Part shown: positions 61,541 through 64,000 of the stretch, one piece after another
Position numbering within the stretch: position 1 is the stretch's first letter
How the letters are laid out: every line of letters starts with the position of its first letter
Source: Setaria digitata
Taxonomy: Eukaryota > Nematoda > Chromadorea > Rhabditida > Setariidae
Length of the DNA stretch: 64,000 bases
Direction of reading: 5' to 3'
Assembly: GCA_003640385.1 (NCBI GenBank)
Contig: RCAB01000044.1
Coordinates: forward strand, 176,845 to 240,844
Made by a program: the position numbers and the translations under genes
The notes under the pieces: model-generated
Told to the model about the DNA's origin: nothing
Databases searched by the model: none
The model's input: the letters and a program-made list of their open reading frames with translations, nothing else

Positions 61541-62540
61541 CGAAATGGAGGGAGGGAGGGATGAGGAAGATAATGAATTGGTAGAAGAATCGGCATCCGG
61601 AAAGTGACAACGATGAAGCCGAGATTGGCCAGTATGGTCTTTGCGGGAAGATGATGGCGAAGAAGAGGTTGTGAAGGTGTCAGTGAAAACAAGTGATCTT
61701 GTGGAACCGGGGTATAATCCCGCGAACTCGTTCTGTAAGTTATTACACACAGCAATTTATTAATGAATGAGTAATATACATGAATTTTCTTAGGTTTTAT
61801 ATTTCAAAATGGTTTATATTTTAGCAAATTCAACACGATTGTAATTTCGTCCCAGCTGTGGAAGAGATGATGGTTGACGTACAACCGAAAGAACTTCATC
61901 CTTTGGATGTTGGAGAACTGGGAACCTTACACTCCCTTATTTAAAAAGATGGACATGTTAATATTGGCAAGTTTTGATTTCAAGACATATTTTAATTTTC
62001 AAATCCGTGTTTAAAAGTGTGAGCTTTATTTCCTATTTAAATCGATCTTGCTTGACAAGAGAAACCAGCAGTTATAAAAAGAGATTTCAAAATGGCAATT
62101 TTCTCATATTTATAATACCGAGTATAATTTTTAATGTGCAGCATCTGCAAAAGACAATTCGATTCTGTAATAGGGTGGCAAATTCATACATCAAAAATCC
62201 ATAAACAGGATAATTAATTAATAATAATAAATATTTAATTTTTTTTTAAATGCTAATACCTGATGATAGCTGGTATGGACAAAATTAAAAAATTAGCAAT
62301 TATATTTCCCATATTTTAGGTTTTTGCACCGCTGAGGACATTAGGATTTCTGACGTAACCTGATTATACGGCCCCACAAAAAACTGCAGCTAGAAATTCA
62401 TGCTTTAGACTGTGCTCGAGGATATCAGGAGCGTATTGAGAAAAAGATAGATGAAACAGCAACATAGATGAAACACTACAGATTCAAATTTATGGAGAGA
62501 GTAAGGAGTCCGTGGTATCTCTACATTTAATGTTAGCATT
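61541..62540 (+). pseudogene. Frame-broken remnant of an unidentified multi-exon gene
   Basis: Coding-like pieces occur in order but in different frames. At about 61543 an acidic start (MEGGRDEEDNELVEESASGK) hits a stop. About 61607 DNDEAEIGQYG lies in another frame. About 61637 LREDDGEEEVVKVSVKTSDL runs in a third frame to a GTAAGT donor near 61736. After a TATATTTTAG acceptor, PAVEEMMVDVQPKELHPLD continues to an internal TAA and then KDGHVNIG. Near 62320 VFAPLRTLGFLT ends at a stop. Near 62384 LQLEIHALDCARGYQERI continues through one TAG to about 62527. Each piece looks like real protein; together they suggest a decayed gene or badly sequenced exons. Family unknown. Confidence 0.4.
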
Positions 62541-64000
62541 ATTCTGAAGCATGGTTTTGAAGCAAAAGAATTCATTTAGTTCTAATAAATGCGGCACAAG
62601 TAAAACTATCTCTCTAGAATCACTAACAAGTGCACTGCTCTTTCAGGTTATTCGAAATCTTCACATTATCTAGCCCTCTTCATATGGCTACCTGTTCCAG
62701 TTATTCTTCATCCCCATTCAATGAAATCTGATTAATGAAAGGAAAAGCGGATTAGTGAAATTTATAAAAGGTAATATTTAAGAAAAAGAAAGAAATTTAA
62801 AAAGAAAAAAGAAAAAAATCAAAAAAACTGGAAAAAAAAAAAAAGAAAAAATGATGCAAAGTCCAAAGAGAAAGAAGAAAAGTTTAGAAGAAAATCAAGA
62901 AAAAAAAGAAAAAAAATTAAAGAAAACAATTGTTTTTTGAATACTTTCTGTGAGCACTGGTGCAACTGAATTCTGATAATAAGAGACTGAAATGGTATCG
63001 CAAATAAATTTTAAGCTATTTTAGACTGCCCTATATCTTAAGCATGAAGGCTTTAAGAATAGACTGTCCTATATAGTCGACACAAGAACTTGATAGAGCT
63101 GTCTACTCCCTTGACCATTAAAGAAGAAATTCAATTCAGAATTCAGTCGCAATGTTTTTTTTTTTAATTCCAACTTAACTGTTTTTTTATTTCAGCTTAT
63201 TTTTTATTGTTCAATGTTTGTTGGGTTTTTTGTCTCTAATGTTACTTAATTTCTAGAATTTTGCTCTTCTGTTTCACGATTAATCAGATACAAAAATTTC
63301 ACTCAAAGATATATTTTTGACTAATATTAAATTTCATGTTTTGCTGCAGTTAGAATTGCACAGCTTACTAATATTCAATTGAATTATATCAGTCATATCA
63401 ACCATCAACAGAATGCTATGTATTTACAGCGCTGGTTATTTTATAGGTCATCTTCGTTTGAATTCTTATATCATATTTCTTATTTTTCATTTCGCTCAAT
63501 ACAGTATTTGCAAAATTTCACTGAAATCAATTGCCTGGAACGAAATTACAGAAAAACTAATTTACATCATTTGAAGAATTTCCCGAATTAGATACCGGTC
63601 CGGGACGACTTCTGAACTTCAATGTTAACGGTAATGAAGAAATAAGCTATAGTTTATTTACTGCTCATCATCCATGCACTATCTTCTGCCCACAGAATTA
63701 TAAAATTATGAGGAAAAAACCGAATGTTTGATTCACTAAAAGCGAAAATATCATAAAATAATGTTAAGGTAGTATCATTTACCAAAAAAAAAGTCTGATC
63801 TATCCAGTTCTAAGGTTGGCATATTCTCAAAATATCGAACATTAGCTGTCATCTTCGTTTTAATATGAAAGTACATTTTGTGGTGAAAGTCCTTTTTTCT
63901 TGCCAGGTTTCAACGGATCAAGACATATCAGATCCAAATTCTTTACACTTAACAAAAAGATAAAAACTTGAGGATAAAAACCATATGATCATTAAATTCA
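62541..64000. other. AT-rich right end of the window
   Basis: About 1.5 kb. A purine-rich tract (A/G almost exclusively on the plus strand) spans about 62755-62930. The 70-codon frame at 63379 has no splice context and is probably chance. Confidence 0.5.

Noticed and set aside
61519..61755. Minus-strand Ser/Pro-rich ORFs
   Set aside because: They are antisense shadows of acidic coding-like sequence on the plus strand.
1..64000. Wolbachia-derived inserts, tRNA genes, spliced-leader RNA genes and CRISPR arrays
   Set aside because: I looked for bacterial-style long frames, tRNA B-box sequences, a leader exon and regularly spaced repeats and recognised none; a database and covariance-model search would be needed to exclude short copies.

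Overview
The window looks like nuclear DNA of a nematode, most probably a filarial (spirurid) species. Supporting signs are strong AT richness, many short exons split by introns ending in TTTTCAG, gene starts lying a few bases after a TTTCAG acceptor (as expected for spliced-leader trans-splicing), poly(A/T) and GA/CT microsatellites, and proteins that read as metazoan orthologues. There is no bacterial operon structure, and I found no rRNA, tRNA, CRISPR array or intact transposon. The genus is inferred from style; no species-specific marker was seen.

Layout. 1-1.34 kb: first two exons of an unrecognised minus-strand gene running off the left edge. 1.34-15.1 kb: gene-poor, low-complexity DNA with microsatellites and one nested inverted repeat. 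15.1-15.8 kb: a tandem repeat carrying TGACGT sites, flanked by two divergent exon-like ORFs. 16.4-23.3 kb: cytosolic leucyl-tRNA synthetase, 25 exons (+). 24.0-26.3 kb: mitochondrial carrier of the SLC25A39/40 (MTM1) type, 8 exons (+). 27.5-30.9 kb: GTP-dependent PEP carboxykinase, 13 exons (-), convergent with the carrier. 31-33.8 kb: less AT-rich upstream region with an orphan minus-strand terminal exon and a GC-rich exon-like island. 33.8-40.6 kb: second gene-poor stretch. 40.7-42.6 kb: MIF4G-domain protein resembling MIF4GD/SLIP1, 6 exons (+). 42.9-45.3 kb: GPI transamidase catalytic subunit PIGK/GPI8, 7 exons (-). 46.3-47.0 kb: spliceosomal Sm protein E (-). 47.2-58.6 kb: a same-strand run (+) of a small orphan gene, a TMIE orthologue, a UBE3B-type HECT ubiquitin ligase and another small orphan gene. 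58.6-64 kb: AT-rich DNA with exon-like fragments on both strands, including a frame-broken acidic gene remnant.

The recognised genes are mostly housekeeping: translation (LARS, MIF4G protein), splicing (SmE), central carbon metabolism (PEPCK), mitochondrial transport, GPI anchoring and ubiquitination. The exception is TMIE, a subunit of the TMC mechanotransduction channel complex. Exon coordinates were assigned by hand from GT-AG (once GC-AG) boundaries, reading phase and remembered family sequences. Phases close for PEPCK, the carrier, MIF4G, SmE, TMIE and UBE3B. LARS does not close (one base short in an A-run), and PIGK has its expected C-terminal membrane segment in another frame.
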